A stretch of 64,000 bases of DNA, from assembly GCF_004769405.1 (NCBI RefSeq), contig NZ_RQES01000018.1, positions 248,001-312,000 of the forward strand, in the 5' to 3' direction. Positions 52,592-62,561 of the stretch are shown here, in pieces (the first letter of the stretch is position 1; each line of letters begins with the position of its first letter). Origin of the DNA: Leptospira selangorensis (GTDB lineage Bacteria; Spirochaetota; Leptospiria; Leptospirales; Leptospiraceae). Below the pieces are notes generated by a model, which was given only the letters and a program-made list of their open reading frames with translations, made no database searches and was not told the DNA's origin. The position numbers were made by a program, and so were the translations under genes.

Positions 52592-54307
52592 ATGAATGGT
52601 AATTTTCTGAAAGAATTCAAAATTAATAGATTCAAAGAAATTTTTCTTAAAGTTACACCCTTTATCATTATAGTATGGTCCACGTACTTTGCGTACCAGA
52701 ATAAATTTTTACAAGACGACGCATTCATAACTTTTCGGTATTCGGAAAATTTTGTAAAGGGACTTGGGATCGTATTCAATCCCGGAGAATATCTAGAAGG
52801 ATACACTAACTTTCTTTGGATGTTATTAGTTTCTTTAGGAATCCCGCTTGGGATACCTCCTGAAAAATTCTCCATTCATTTGGGTTTATTTTTCTATTTA
52901 GGGACCTTATCGGTTTGGTTTAGAATCGCTAAGTCCTTATTCAAATCCGACGAATTTTATATAATAGGATTTCTCTTTTTATTAGGCTTTAATTATTCTT
53001 TTTCTTCGTATGCGACAGGAGGACTCGAGACCTCATTAATCACTTTCTTGATCAGCGTCGTTTCTTATATCACATTAAGAATTTATGATCAATCTAAGTA
53101 TTCGGCTTTATCTTTGATATTAATGAGTGTCGCTCTTGCGTTATTGGTCCTTACTCGAATGGATGCCGGTTTAGTCGCCTTGGTAACTGGACTTTTCTTA
53201 TTATATAATATAAGGAATCAAAAGAGTGAGTCGATTCGATTTTTAGCACTAATTTCTATTCCTTTCGCATTTATTATTGGTGCATGGTTATTATGGAAAT
53301 TGAGCTATTACGGCAGTATTTTACCGAATACATTTAACGCCAAGGTGGGCGGTAAAAATACGGATAGTTTAATTGCTGGGTTGGAATATTTTCAAATATT
53401 CTTATCTATATATTCTATTGGTCCATTTTTAATTTTAGGGATTCTGTTCGCGTTTTATAGATCAAATTTCAAATTTTATTCCTTTTTGGGTTATATAGGA
53501 TCCTTGGTTGGATTGATCTCCTTATATATACTCTGGGTGGGAGGGGACTTTATGGAATTTCGATTTATAATACCTATTTTCCCTCCAATAGTATTAGCTT
53601 TATTTCTTATTTTTAAAGAACAAGCAAAGGCGAGCTTATTAATAGGCTCCATGTTAATCGTTACTAGTATTTCTTCTTATTATTTCAGATTACAAGATAG
53701 GTTCTTTTTGGAGCCTATCTCGAATTTTTCGACAGTAGAAACTACTCGTATGTTGGAAAGACATCTGAAATCTCCCTATGAAAATTGGAGTTTGATCGGT
53801 AAAAAATTCCAAGAATATTTCGGAAATTCTCAAGTCAGAATAGCCTTAACACCCGCAGGAGCTATTCCTTATTATTCAAAACTTTATACATTAGATATGC
53901 TTGGCCTAATGGATACTAATGTTCGAAATCCGGATAAATTTCTAGCTGCCGAATATATGAAGAGCGGGCATAAAAGATTTTCTAAGATAAGTTATTTGAA
54001 AGAACAACAAGTTAATTTAGTCATTGGACATCCGGTAATTAATCTAACGAATGATTTTGAAGATCAATTTCCTGTTGAGGCAGCTGTTATAAGCTCAAGA
54101 ATTCCTCGTATAAAGATAAATAAAGAAGTGGTTTTAAGGAACTTTTTTCCTTATATATCTGCGGAAGAAATTGCAGGCGTACAGTCCCTAAATCTGCTAT
54201 GGATCCCTGTTAATGAATCAATAAAAGTCCTAACAATTTATTTAAGTCCATCAGAGTTCATTGATCAAAAGATTATAGAAAACAAATGGGAACTGATTCG
54301 GCTTTAA
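52592..54307 (+). CDS. GT-C type membrane glycosyltransferase-like protein
   Basis: The 571 residues contain about ten to twelve hydrophobic helices and then a soluble C-terminal domain of about 170 residues. After the first helix comes FLQDDAFITFRYSENFVKGLGIVFNPGEYLEGYTNFLW. The DD pair in the first loop is the expected catalytic/metal-binding place in polyprenyl-phosphate-sugar-dependent GT-C enzymes. It probably adds a sugar to a cell-envelope glycan or lipid. Acceptor and donor are unknown. The ATG has no good ribosome-binding site and lies 5 bases after a hairpin. Confidence 0.75.
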   Translation: MNGNFLKEFKINRFKEIFLKVTPFIIIVWSTYFAYQNKFLQDDAFITFRYSENFVKGLGIVFNPGEYLEGYTNFLWMLLVSLGIPLGIPPEKFSIHLGLFFYLGTLSVWFRIAKSLFKSDEFYIIGFLFLLGFNYSFSSYATGGLETSLITFLISVVSYITLRIYDQSKYSALSLILMSVALALLVLTRMDAGLVALVTGLFLLYNIRNQKSESIRFLALISIPFAFIIGAWLLWKLSYYGSILPNTFNAKVGGKNTDSLIAGLEYFQIFLSIYSIGPFLILGILFAFYRSNFKFYSFLGYIGSLVGLISLYILWVGGDFMEFRFIIPIFPPIVLALFLIFKEQAKASLLIGSMLIVTSISSYYFRLQDRFFLEPISNFSTVETTRMLERHLKSPYENWSLIGKKFQEYFGNSQVRIALTPAGAIPYYSKLYTLDMLGLMDTNVRNPDKFLAAEYMKSGHKRFSKISYLKEQQVNLVIGHPVINLTNDFEDQFPVEAAVISSRIPRIKINKEVVLRNFFPYISAEEIAGVQSLNLLWIPVNESIKVLTIYLSPSEFIDQKIIENKWELIRL

Positions 54308-54350
54308 GTTTAGGATCGATACTTTTTGTTTAGAAGATCTATAGCAAAAT

Positions 54351-55109
54351 TTAAGGGATCTGATCTAGGTTCGGTTTATCCGCTTCCGGATATTTAGCCA
54401 AATATGCCCCTACAGTTTCTCTTTTTTTAGTCAGCCTTTCTCTATGATCGGAGATTATCTGTCCGAAGTCTAATTTACCTGTGATGATCTCGTATCTTTC
54501 CGTTTCAATCGTTCCTAGATCCAGATCATAATCAATCTCTGAGGCTTGGTCCGCGTATTTTCTGGAAGCTTCCCAATAAGGAATAGCCTCTTTGTAGAAT
54601 GAATCAGCTACTTCGAAGGATTGTTTGAGCTCGTGGGCAAAATCTAAATTATAAAAATATAAATGCCTTTTATCGAATTGAGAAGCGATCCTCATATAAG
54701 ATCTCATAATCTGCAGATTCATGTGCATAAAGATCAGAAGTCTATATTTATGATATTCTTCTTCGTTAGTTACTCTGCAGAGTGCATTTCTTGGATGCCG
54801 GAATCTTTTTTGTAAACCTGCTTTTAAGAAGAATATATTCCTTCTGAGCTCATTCTCTTTATAATGAAGTTTGAGACCGTACATCTCGTAATAATCTTCT
54901 AAAAACTTCGGTTCCCATTTATGGAGTTTATAGGGCACCCAATCGGAAAACTTGGTATATACACCATTCTTTTCGTATTCGTAATTATAATCCAAGTCCG
55001 GTTCCGTACTGATGGAAACGGGAATTGAATTCAATTTTTGTAATGTAGGGGAGAATAGCAGAAAGACTAAGATGCTGGCTCTAGCTATATATTTGGTCTC
55101 TCTGAGCAT
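54351..55109 (-). CDS. exported helical protein of unknown function
   Basis: The 252 residues start with a signal-like segment (ARASILVFLLFSPTLQKLNS) and then are strongly helical, with many aromatic and charged residues (FLEDYYEMYGLKLHYKENELRRN and LKQSFEVADSFYKEAIPYWEASRKYADQASEIDYD). The family is not recognised with certainty. All-helical exported proteins in leptospires include the flagellar coiling proteins FcpA and FcpB; I could not establish a match. It sits between the GT-C and porin genes, convergent with the first. Confidence 0.6.
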   Translation of the reverse strand: MLRETKYIARASILVFLLFSPTLQKLNSIPVSISTEPDLDYNYEYEKNGVYTKFSDWVPYKLHKWEPKFLEDYYEMYGLKLHYKENELRRNIFFLKAGLQKRFRHPRNALCRVTNEEEYHKYRLLIFMHMNLQIMRSYMRIASQFDKRHLYFYNLDFAHELKQSFEVADSFYKEAIPYWEASRKYADQASEIDYDLDLGTIETERYEIITGKLDFGQIISDHRERLTKKRETVGAYLAKYPEADKPNLDQIP

Positions 55110-55286
55110 TCTATCTTATTCTATCGGTCTTTCTGTACAATCCTGGATGGAAAAGAAGTTTCGAAATATTCTACTTTAGCAGAGGAAGAGACAATTTGGC
55201 ATGATAAATGCGAGTTTTTAAATTAAAAAAGCGACTGAAGGTCAAAAAATCTAAGAAAATATCAAATAAATTGTTTACAGAATCTG

Positions 55287-55314
55287 TTAAACTCCGATTT
55301 ATATCCGCTATATT
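55287..55314 (+). promoter_or_regulatory. predicted promoter of the porin gene
   Basis: TTAAAC (55287-55292), a 16-base spacer and TATATT (55309-55314) suit a sigma-70 promoter. The inverted repeat TTGGATT-N2-AATCCAA (55313-55328) begins at the -10 and covers the expected start site, suggesting repressor control. Confidence 0.45.
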
Positions 55315-55345
55315 GGATTTTAATCCAAAATAAGGGACTCCCCAT

Positions 55346-57271
55346 ATGTTAAAAAATACAGTTACAAGCCGACCGAGTCGGAACAAAAAAAATTCACTCT
55401 TACCAGTCCGACTCTTTTTGTCCTTCGGACTTTTCGGATTGGGAACCCTATGGGCCCAAGGTGTAGAGCCTCCTAAACAGGAGACAGTGACACAGGCGGA
55501 GACTATTCCGGCCAAGCCTGCTGCAGAAGAAAAAACTACTGCTCCTTCTACTCAAACTACTCCTGCAACTGCGACTAGTAATGCAGATGCTAAGGACAAA
55601 GAAAAGGAGAAGGAAAAACCTCCCGCTCCCCCTTATAAAAGTCCTTGGAAAGGTAAGTTAGACGGGGAATTACTTGGTACCTTACTCTTAACTCCGGAAC
55701 ACCAGGATACAGTTAAGAAAAACCCAAATCTTTGGATCACTGATAATCTTCGCTTCGGTATACAGATCCGTCCTAGATTCGAAAATTTTAATAACCAAGA
55801 TTTTGACAAATCTACAAGTGATTCCAAAAACTACGTTACCCAAAACAGCCAGTTCTGGACTCTTTTGGATATCAATGAATCATTCGCGGTGAAATTAACC
55901 ATCCAAGATACTCGTCTCTATGGACAGTATAAAGACCCGAGTGGAACGGGATATGGTCCTACTTCTTTTACGAATTCTATCGGAACGGCATATGCTCCTG
56001 GAAGTCAGATTCCTGTAAAAAATAATACGGACGTACGAGAAGCTTATGTGATCTGGAAGGATTTTCTTCCTTATACAAAAATGTATTTAGGTCGCCAGAC
56101 TTTCTCTTATGGAGATTCCAGGATCATAGGTGCTCGGAATGATAGTCAGATCGGTAACTCTTTCGATGGGGTAAGAGTTGCATTTGATACCAAAACATGG
56201 TCTACACATGCAGGTTATACTGTTCTTGCAGAAGAGAGTAATGGTCCTAACGGGTTTGTAACCGCAAATAACCAGAAAGTCAGCGGGGCAAGTGCGCTTA
56301 ATGATACTTATCTTGCATTCTTATACAATACTTGGAAACCTTCCGAAGAGTTAGTGGTAGATTTGTATGAGATCGGTGTTATCAAAAAATACAATACTAC
56401 CACAGCTTCCGGGCCTCTTGTAGATCCGAATCTAAGAACAAACGGTCGGGACAATCTATTCACCACTGGTATTCGTTTAAGCAATAGAACCGCATCCGGT
56501 AGAAGTCTTCCTGCAGGAAAATCTTGGGACTGGGGTGTAGAATATGCAGCCCAAACAGGAAGTACCGGTCAGACGATAAACGCTTCCTGGGATACTTTGA
56601 ATACTACCATCGGAACCGGCGCGAACAAACATGCTGCCTACAAGGAAACAGTTCAGCATGACGCTTCCTTCTTCTTGGCCCAAACCGGTTATAACTATAA
56701 AGGTTTCCGTATTGGAGTACAATTCGCAAGAGCTTCCGGTGACCCGAACAGAACTGACGGAAAATCAGCAACCTGGGATCCTTTATTTGCTACAAGATCC
56801 GGAGGATTCCCTTATTTCGATTCAGGGAACGGTATTGCGAACGCTGCCTTCTGGGCGAACGTAAGAACTTCTTCCATTCATCTCCAATACTATGATGAGA
56901 CATGGGGAAGATTCATTTTTGCAATCTACGATATTCGTAAGGATAAAGTCCAAGACGCATGGTATGACGGTAATAGGACTGCAGTTACAGGAAGCACAGG
57001 TTATGATGCGAACGGAAATTTTGTCGCGAACAAGGCTGTTACAGGAAGTACTGAAAACGTCGGTAATAATCCATTCCTGAAAAATTGGCAACCTGGACAC
57101 AGACTTTTACTGGAGTATGATCTGATTTATATCAAGAAGATCAATGATTACTTCTCGATCTGGGCAGGAGCCACTGTTCTTTACGCGGGAGACGCGATCA
57201 AAAACCAAAAACAATTCAATTTCGATCGAAATAGTACCTATTTCTCACTCACTCTTCAGTTCGCCATCTGA
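55346..57271 (+). CDS. alginate-export-family outer-membrane porin
   Basis: The 641 residues begin with a signal peptide (LFLSFGLFGLGTLWAQ, cut near 37), then a Pro/Thr/Lys-rich low-complexity stretch to about 100, then a large beta-barrel. Matches to the alginate_exp type include NLRFGIQIRPRFEN, DVREAYVIWKDFLPYTKMYLGRQTFSYGDSRIIG and the C-terminal strand STYFSLTLQFAI ending in a hydrophobic residue. The substrate is unlikely to be alginate; small solutes are more likely. AAGGGA is the ribosome-binding site. A terminator follows. Confidence 0.82.
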   Translation: MLKNTVTSRPSRNKKNSLLPVRLFLSFGLFGLGTLWAQGVEPPKQETVTQAETIPAKPAAEEKTTAPSTQTTPATATSNADAKDKEKEKEKPPAPPYKSPWKGKLDGELLGTLLLTPEHQDTVKKNPNLWITDNLRFGIQIRPRFENFNNQDFDKSTSDSKNYVTQNSQFWTLLDINESFAVKLTIQDTRLYGQYKDPSGTGYGPTSFTNSIGTAYAPGSQIPVKNNTDVREAYVIWKDFLPYTKMYLGRQTFSYGDSRIIGARNDSQIGNSFDGVRVAFDTKTWSTHAGYTVLAEESNGPNGFVTANNQKVSGASALNDTYLAFLYNTWKPSEELVVDLYEIGVIKKYNTTTASGPLVDPNLRTNGRDNLFTTGIRLSNRTASGRSLPAGKSWDWGVEYAAQTGSTGQTINASWDTLNTTIGTGANKHAAYKETVQHDASFFLAQTGYNYKGFRIGVQFARASGDPNRTDGKSATWDPLFATRSGGFPYFDSGNGIANAAFWANVRTSSIHLQYYDETWGRFIFAIYDIRKDKVQDAWYDGNRTAVTGSTGYDANGNFVANKAVTGSTENVGNNPFLKNWQPGHRLLLEYDLIYIKKINDYFSIWAGATVLYAGDAIKNQKQFNFDRNSTYFSLTLQFAI

Positions 57272-57288
57272 GGAGTCGTTCATCTGAT

Positions 57289-57324
57289 GCCCGGTCTTTT
57301 TTTAGAAAAGGACCGGGCTTTTTC
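57289..57324 (+). terminator. intrinsic terminator of the porin gene
   Basis: GCCCGGTC (57289-57296) pairs with GACCGGGC (57311-57318) around a 14-base loop, and a run of five Ts follows. Confidence 0.85.
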
Positions 57325-57500
57325 TGTCCTTTCTACCTTTCCGCATCGTCCAAACAAGTACGGACCAAATCTAGGGGTGTCCTTCCGGGAATTCAGGATT
57401 GACCATACTTTTAGAAATCGCAACTTGGTTTCGAGGTTATGGAGCCGATAATGAATCTTAGGAGAAAGACAAATCCTGTTTGGGTCTAATCGTCCATCTC

Positions 57501-58907
57501 ATGAAGAAAATTCGGATCCTTCTTTCCTCAATGTTCGGCCACAGAGCCGGACTTCTAATATTCTTCTTTTTCCTAACTAGCTCGTTACAGGCCCAATCCC
57601 AGGTAGTTTCTGAATCCTGGATGTCTTCTCTAAACAGATGGCTGGAAACCGGAATTTCAGGTTCTGAGTTCGGATTTCATTCCGCAATCTTTCTGGTCTT
57701 GGGAGGATTATGCGCGAGCCTTCTTCCTTGCGTTTATCCTTTGTATCCAATCACAGTCGGGATCATAAAAGCAAGGGGAGAAACTGCCACCAACAAAATG
57801 TTCCATCCTTTGGTGTATTATGCCGGGTTGGCCTCCATGTATTTTTGTTTCGGTCTCGTGGCAGGAGTTTCAGGTGGAGCGTTTAATACCGTTCTAAGAT
57901 TTCCAGGAACGAATCTATTTTTAGCCGTAATTATCTTTTTATTAGGACTTGCTTCATTAGGAATTTTGCATCTACCGATTTTCCCTGTGAAAGAATGGAA
58001 AGGCTGCCAAGGTTGGAAGGGAACCTTCCTTTTGGGAATGGGAGCGGGCTTTTTATCTTCTCCTTGTGTGGGCCCGATCGTAGTTGCGATTCTTATCCAA
58101 GTGACTGCCGGGGTCCAAAGTATCAGCGTTTATTCTTTAGCGGTTTCCGCGTTTAAGATGGCCTTGTTCGGGCTTGGTTTAGGATTGCCGTTTTTATTTT
58201 TAGGAGTGTTCGGTCTTTCTCTTCCTCGTGGTGGTAAATGGACTAGATGGATACAGATCGTTTTAGGATTTGTGGTCTTCTATTTTGCCTGGTCTTATTA
58301 TACTAAGGCAATGCAATTATGGTCTGTTCCGACGGATTTGAGTGTTGGTATCTTGGTTGCTGCTCTTGGAGTTTTGGCCACTGCATATTATTACCAACCT
58401 GCATCCCTTCTCCGCACAGAAAGAATGAAGAAGGCATTACTTCTTACAGGACTAATTTGTTCTAGCGCTATCTTGATCCGACTTGCGGGTTGGGGTGTTG
58501 TTCCAGGCGGGATCAAGAAGGATCTTGTAGAAGAGCACGGAAATCTGGAGTGGCATAGAATTTCTGATACCGCATTCGAGACTGCTCGAACGGAAGATCG
58601 TTTGGTGTTTGCGGATTTTTATGCGGATTGGTGTTCTAATTGTAAGGCTTTCGAAGAGTTGACCATCTCCGATCCGAATTTGAACCAGGCCTTAGGCAAA
58701 ACTATCCTTTTGAAGATCAAGGATGATGATAAGGATTTTCTAATATATGAGAATGATCCTAGATTCCCTGAATTAAAAATCGGACTTCCATTCTTTGTGA
58801 TCTTCTCTGCAGACGGGAAGGTTCTTTTTAAAACTACGAATTATTTAAATACTGCGGATATGATCAGAACGATCAAAGGTGAAAATATCCACGCCTCAGG
58901 TGAGTGA
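57501..58907 (+). CDS. DsbD-type thiol:disulfide interchange protein
   Basis: Carries electrons from cytoplasmic thioredoxin across the membrane to periplasmic thiols. About 468 residues from ATG 57501: a signal or first helix, then the eight-helix DsbD domain with the two membrane cysteines (CASLLPCVYPLYPITVGI and SSPCVGPIVVAI). A C-terminal thioredoxin domain follows with WCSNCK in DFYADWCSNCKAFEE. The large N-terminal alpha domain of E. coli DsbD is missing, as in shorter DsbD forms. The ATG has no clear ribosome-binding site; a TTG at 57480 in the same frame is an alternative. Confidence 0.88.
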   Translation: MKKIRILLSSMFGHRAGLLIFFFFLTSSLQAQSQVVSESWMSSLNRWLETGISGSEFGFHSAIFLVLGGLCASLLPCVYPLYPITVGIIKARGETATNKMFHPLVYYAGLASMYFCFGLVAGVSGGAFNTVLRFPGTNLFLAVIIFLLGLASLGILHLPIFPVKEWKGCQGWKGTFLLGMGAGFLSSPCVGPIVVAILIQVTAGVQSISVYSLAVSAFKMALFGLGLGLPFLFLGVFGLSLPRGGKWTRWIQIVLGFVVFYFAWSYYTKAMQLWSVPTDLSVGILVAALGVLATAYYYQPASLLRTERMKKALLLTGLICSSAILIRLAGWGVVPGGIKKDLVEEHGNLEWHRISDTAFETARTEDRLVFADFYADWCSNCKAFEELTISDPNLNQALGKTILLKIKDDDKDFLIYENDPRFPELKIGLPFFVIFSADGKVLFKTTNYLNTADMIRTIKGENIHASGE

Positions 58908-58947
58908 GACGCGGAGAAGTTCATAGCTGCATTTTCACGCAGAGGCA

Positions 58948-58965
58948 CTGAGCCTCAGAGATTTT
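58948..58965. repeat. fragment of a REP-like element
   Basis: Between dsbD and lgt the sequence around TTTTCACGCAGAGGCACTGA resembles the TCACGC...AAG arm at 19060, and includes the small inverted repeat GAGGC-N5-GCCTC (58943-58957). The matching second arm is not clear, so it looks like a degraded copy. Confidence 0.3.
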
Positions 58966-59928
58966 TTAAGCCGGGACCGGTTCTTTTTCCCAGAGTTTCC
59001 ATTTCACTAAGAAATATAATCCGACCAATATGATCGCGATTGATACGTACTGAGATTGAGAAAATCCATGCCAGTAATATCCATTTAAGAAGGTAGTAGT
59101 TTCTCCATTTGCTCCTGGAATGTTTGATTGAACAGGAGGATCGAAGAATGGGATCACTGCTTTATTCACTCTTAAGAACTCAATCGCAAGTCTTGCAAAT
59201 CCATGTAGGATTAAATACTGAGCACCTAAGCTGAATTTTTTGAAGTTTTGGAATCTTGCCCATTTTTGGAAGTAAACGAAAAATAGGAAAGATACGGCCG
59301 ATTCCATAACTGGAGTATTCCAAACTGGAACGCCGCTCGGAACTGCACTTGTTGGCCAATAGGTGAATGTTAAAACCGGAATGTCAGCATGAGTTGCAAA
59401 TCCGTAACAACCGTCTCCGGAAACAAAACATCCTAATCTACCGATTGCATAACCCAATGCCATGCTTGGAATTGTGGCATCCAAGTAAGCTTTTACATCC
59501 AATTTGTTTTGGATCATATATAAGCTAATGAATAAGATCCCGAAAAGGAATCCCCCATAAAATACCAAACCGCTTCCGGAGAATAAACTGGACCATAGTC
59601 CTGGACGACCAGGGAAGCCGTCGAAGTGGGTGAGTGGATAGAGGTATTTTCCGTCAAAACCTGGGGTATCCACGAATACTTGGTCCCAGATCTCGAAGAT
59701 AAAAAATATCTTAGCGCCTACGAATGTTCCGAAAACTCCTAAGATTAAAAGCCAATCTGCATGAACAGGTTCCAGATGTTTTCTTTCTAATTCCTTAGGT
59801 AAAAAATAAGAAGCCGCTAAAAAGGCGATGACTACTAAAATGCTAAATGTGGAAATTCCTTCCCAACCGCTGCTGATGTATTTCTGGACGAAAGGTACTA
59901 GTCCGGGAATATCTATGACTTTATACAT
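58966..59928 (-). CDS. lgt: prolipoprotein diacylglyceryl transferase
   Basis: First enzyme of lipoprotein maturation, adding diacylglycerol to the lipobox cysteine. The 320-residue membrane protein has [18 protein letters not shown], the Lgt signature with its catalytic Arg. [14 protein letters not shown] also matches, and about seven hydrophobic segments are present. AAGGA is close upstream of the ATG. The spirochaete has many lipoproteins, several in this window. Confidence 0.93.
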   Translation of the reverse strand: MYKVIDIPGLVPFVQKYISSGWEGISTFSILVVIAFLAASYFLPKELERKHLEPVHADWLLILGVFGTFVGAKIFFIFEIWDQVFVDTPGFDGKYLYPLTHFDGFPGRPGLWSSLFSGSGLVFYGGFLFGILFISLYMIQNKLDVKAYLDATIPSMALGYAIGRLGCFVSGDGCYGFATHADIPVLTFTYWPTSAVPSGVPVWNTPVMESAVSFLFFVYFQKWARFQNFKKFSLGAQYLILHGFARLAIEFLRVNKAVIPFFDPPVQSNIPGANGETTTFLNGYYWHGFSQSQYVSIAIILVGLYFLVKWKLWEKEPVPA

Positions 59929-59999
59929 GGTTCCTTCTTTGGATCTTTTTTCCCTTATATTCGTTCCCCGAATCGGGAAAGTTTCGGAGAGATTAAAAT

Positions 60000-61016
60000 T
60001 TATTCCATATTTACGAATTCTGCAGGATCCATAGGGGGATCATAACCTATATGGACCTCGTAATGTACGTGAGGACCTGTGGCCTTTCCTGTGGACCCTA
60101 CATTGCCTATATGTTGGCCTCTTGTGACTAACTGTCCCTTTTCTACAAAGACTACGGAGCAGTGTCCATACACAGTGTAAAATCCGTTCAAATGGTTGAT
60201 ACGGATACTTTTTCCGAGTCCACCGGCAGATTGTCCATTATCTTCTATCACACCTGGAGCCGTTGCATAGATAGGAATTCCTTCGCCTGCAGCAAAGTCA
60301 ATACCCGAGTGGAATTCTCCCATCTCCACTAGACCGAATGGATCCACCCTTCCTCCGAAAGTAGAAGTCACAAATCCTACTCCGGGTTTTAAAGGACGGC
60401 CTCTAGGCATCGCGTATAGAATCGATTCTCTTTCTTCCAGATAATCGAATGCATTTTGGAATGCATGTTTGATCTTGTATAATTCAATATTTCTTTCTGC
60501 GAAACCTTCGACAGTATCGGAATATAGATCCATGTTAGTCGAAGATTCCGGAACATTTTTTTTCAAGCTGAACTCAGGTACATAATCGAAGGTGAGAATT
60601 CTTTTCCAGGGAACTTCTTCCCAAGCTACTAGATTTAACTGTTCCGTTTTCTTTTCTAATCCGGAAATTTCTTTCTTAGCATCTTTGAGAAGAGAGTTAT
60701 AATAAAGAAATAACCCGACATTATTGTCAGTCTCTCTGATCAACTCCCGATTTGGTACAAAGAAGAAGTTCATATAGACTACAAATGCACTCGCGAGCAG
60801 AAAAAGTAGGACAGATAACACTCCTAAAAACGCGGCCATAAAAACACTTAGCTCTATGTTCAGTACAGCTTCGTGATCGTGAGGTACGAGTAGGAAAGAA
60901 ATTTTGCGAGAGCCTTTTTCTTTGATTTTTAGCCAGGAAGAACGAAAGCGAAGATACTTGATCTTCAGCCTTTCTGCGGCTCTGGGGCGGTCTTCGAACT
61001 TTGCCTCGTTGTTCAT
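60000..61016 (-). CDS. M23 family metallopeptidase (membrane-anchored)
   Basis: The 338 residues have a cytoplasmic N-terminus and one membrane helix (about 55-90, [28 protein letters not shown]). A coiled-coil stretch follows, then a LytM/M23 domain at the C-terminus (from about 235). Zinc ligands are seen in [15 protein letters not shown] and PHVHYEVH (H-x-H), so the enzyme looks active. It would cut peptidoglycan cross-bridges during growth or division. It is divergent from pcnB with a 59-base gap. Confidence 0.87.
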   Translation of the reverse strand: MNNEAKFEDRPRAAERLKIKYLRFRSSWLKIKEKGSRKISFLLVPHDHEAVLNIELSVFMAAFLGVLSVLLFLLASAFVVYMNFFFVPNRELIRETDNNVGLFLYYNSLLKDAKKEISGLEKKTEQLNLVAWEEVPWKRILTFDYVPEFSLKKNVPESSTNMDLYSDTVEGFAERNIELYKIKHAFQNAFDYLEERESILYAMPRGRPLKPGVGFVTSTFGGRVDPFGLVEMGEFHSGIDFAAGEGIPIYATAPGVIEDNGQSAGGLGKSIRINHLNGFYTVYGHCSVVFVEKGQLVTRGQHIGNVGSTGKATGPHVHYEVHIGYDPPMDPAEFVNME

Positions 61017-61075
61017 AGATTTTTACTTGCAGGTAGGGGTCCGACAGGGATTATAGGACTTAACTATCCCATCAT

Positions 61076-62554
61076 ATGAAATTTCTGTCCAATCTCTTCA
61101 AGAAAAAAATAGGATCCGTCGACGACATTCTTATTTATCCGGAGGGACGGAGGTTCTATCGGGATTCGCATCCGATCCGTAAGACCATGATCGACGAGGA
61201 TGCGGTAAAAATCATCCACCGTCTTCATAAATTCGGATACAAGGCCTATATCGTGGGCGGAGGAGTTCGTGACCTTCTTTTGGGACGCAAACCAAAAGAT
61301 TTCGACGTGGTCACCAACGCGACTCCGAATCAAATTAAGAAAATCTTTAATAACTGCCGTATCATTGGTCGCAGATTTAAGATCGTTCATATTCTCTTCA
61401 AAGGAAAGGTGATCGAGGTAAGTACTTTTCGTTCTCTTCCTGAACATCGTTTCGAAAAACATGTAGAAGAGCAGGATTATCTGATCAAACGTGATAACAA
61501 ATTCGGTACTCCTCAAGAAGACGCCGCCAGAAGAGACTTCACAATTAACGCGTTATACTATGATATCCGTAATGATTCCATCGTGGATTATGTGGGCGGA
61601 TACGAAGATATCCAAAGCAGACAACTGAGAGTGATTGGAAATCCGGATATTTCTTTTAGAGAAGATCCGGTCAGAATGTTGCGCGCGGTAAAGTTTGCAG
61701 TACTCTTAGGTCTTAAAATAGATAAAGGGACTTCCAAATCTATTAAGAAGAATGCCTATGAGCTGGAAAAAGCTTCTTCTTCCCGCATGTTGGAAGAATA
61801 TAATAAAATTTTCCGCACCTGGAGAACTTCCCTTATATTCCAAGGTATGGCCCAAAATTCTCTTTTAGAAGTTTTGCTTAAAGAAGCATTCGAAAGAGAA
61901 CGTAGAAAAAATCCGGACTTCGGCGAAAAGTTTTTAGAAACCAGAGTTGGAAAACGTTTGGCGATCGCGGACAAACTTCTTTCCGAAAGAGAGGAACTTA
62001 CTCCTCAGATCTTTTATGCACTTTTATTTTCCGATCTTGCAGAAGAGTCTTTAACTAAGAAGAGTGGGGGGCATTTAGTTGCTTCCTTAAAACTAGCTTT
62101 GGAGCCAATTTTCCAAAGATTAGGAACTCCTAAAAAAGATAAGGAAAGGCTGATCAAGGTATTTGCGTCTCAAGAAAGATTTACTCATATTGAAGACGAT
62201 AAAGCCTCTCAGAATAATTTCTTCCGCAAAAAAGACTTCTTTTACGACGCGTTTTACGTTTATAAGATCAATGCGATCGCGGACAATAATGACAAGGCCC
62301 TACAATCCGCATTCTTCTGGGAAATCTCTCTTCGCAAAAGACCTGTCCTACCGAATAGTATCGGTGGCGGCGGAGGCAGAAGAGAAGGTGGACAGCAAGG
62401 CGGAGGACGTCCAAACCGAAACCGCAAAGAAAGAGAAGGCGGCGGTGGCAGATTTAAGGATCGTAACAGAAAGGGCGGTCGCCAAAACGGAGAGCAGTCT
62501 AAACAACAGCCGGAATCAAATTCCGAAAATTCCGATTTTAACGAATCGGATTGA
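61076..62554 (+). CDS. pcnB: poly(A) polymerase PcnB with an Arg/Gly-rich tail
   Basis: Adds A-tails that mark RNA for decay; the window also contains pnp. The nucleotidyltransferase core has [22 protein letters not shown] (D-x-D site) and then [26 protein letters not shown], a signature favouring poly(A) polymerase over CCA-adding enzyme. [12 protein letters not shown] and [13 protein letters not shown] follow. The last 60 residues are a low-complexity Gly/Arg/Asn/Gln tail ([15 protein letters not shown]) ending in an acidic segment. The 492 residues are otherwise normal. It converges on recJ with 7 bases between. Confidence 0.88.
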   Translation: MKFLSNLFKKKIGSVDDILIYPEGRRFYRDSHPIRKTMIDEDAVKIIHRLHKFGYKAYIVGGGVRDLLLGRKPKDFDVVTNATPNQIKKIFNNCRIIGRRFKIVHILFKGKVIEVSTFRSLPEHRFEKHVEEQDYLIKRDNKFGTPQEDAARRDFTINALYYDIRNDSIVDYVGGYEDIQSRQLRVIGNPDISFREDPVRMLRAVKFAVLLGLKIDKGTSKSIKKNAYELEKASSSRMLEEYNKIFRTWRTSLIFQGMAQNSLLEVLLKEAFERERRKNPDFGEKFLETRVGKRLAIADKLLSEREELTPQIFYALLFSDLAEESLTKKSGGHLVASLKLALEPIFQRLGTPKKDKERLIKVFASQERFTHIEDDKASQNNFFRKKDFFYDAFYVYKINAIADNNDKALQSAFFWEISLRKRPVLPNSIGGGGGRREGGQQGGGRPNRNRKEREGGGGRFKDRNRKGGRQNGEQSKQQPESNSENSDFNESD

Positions 62555-62561
62555 TATCGAT

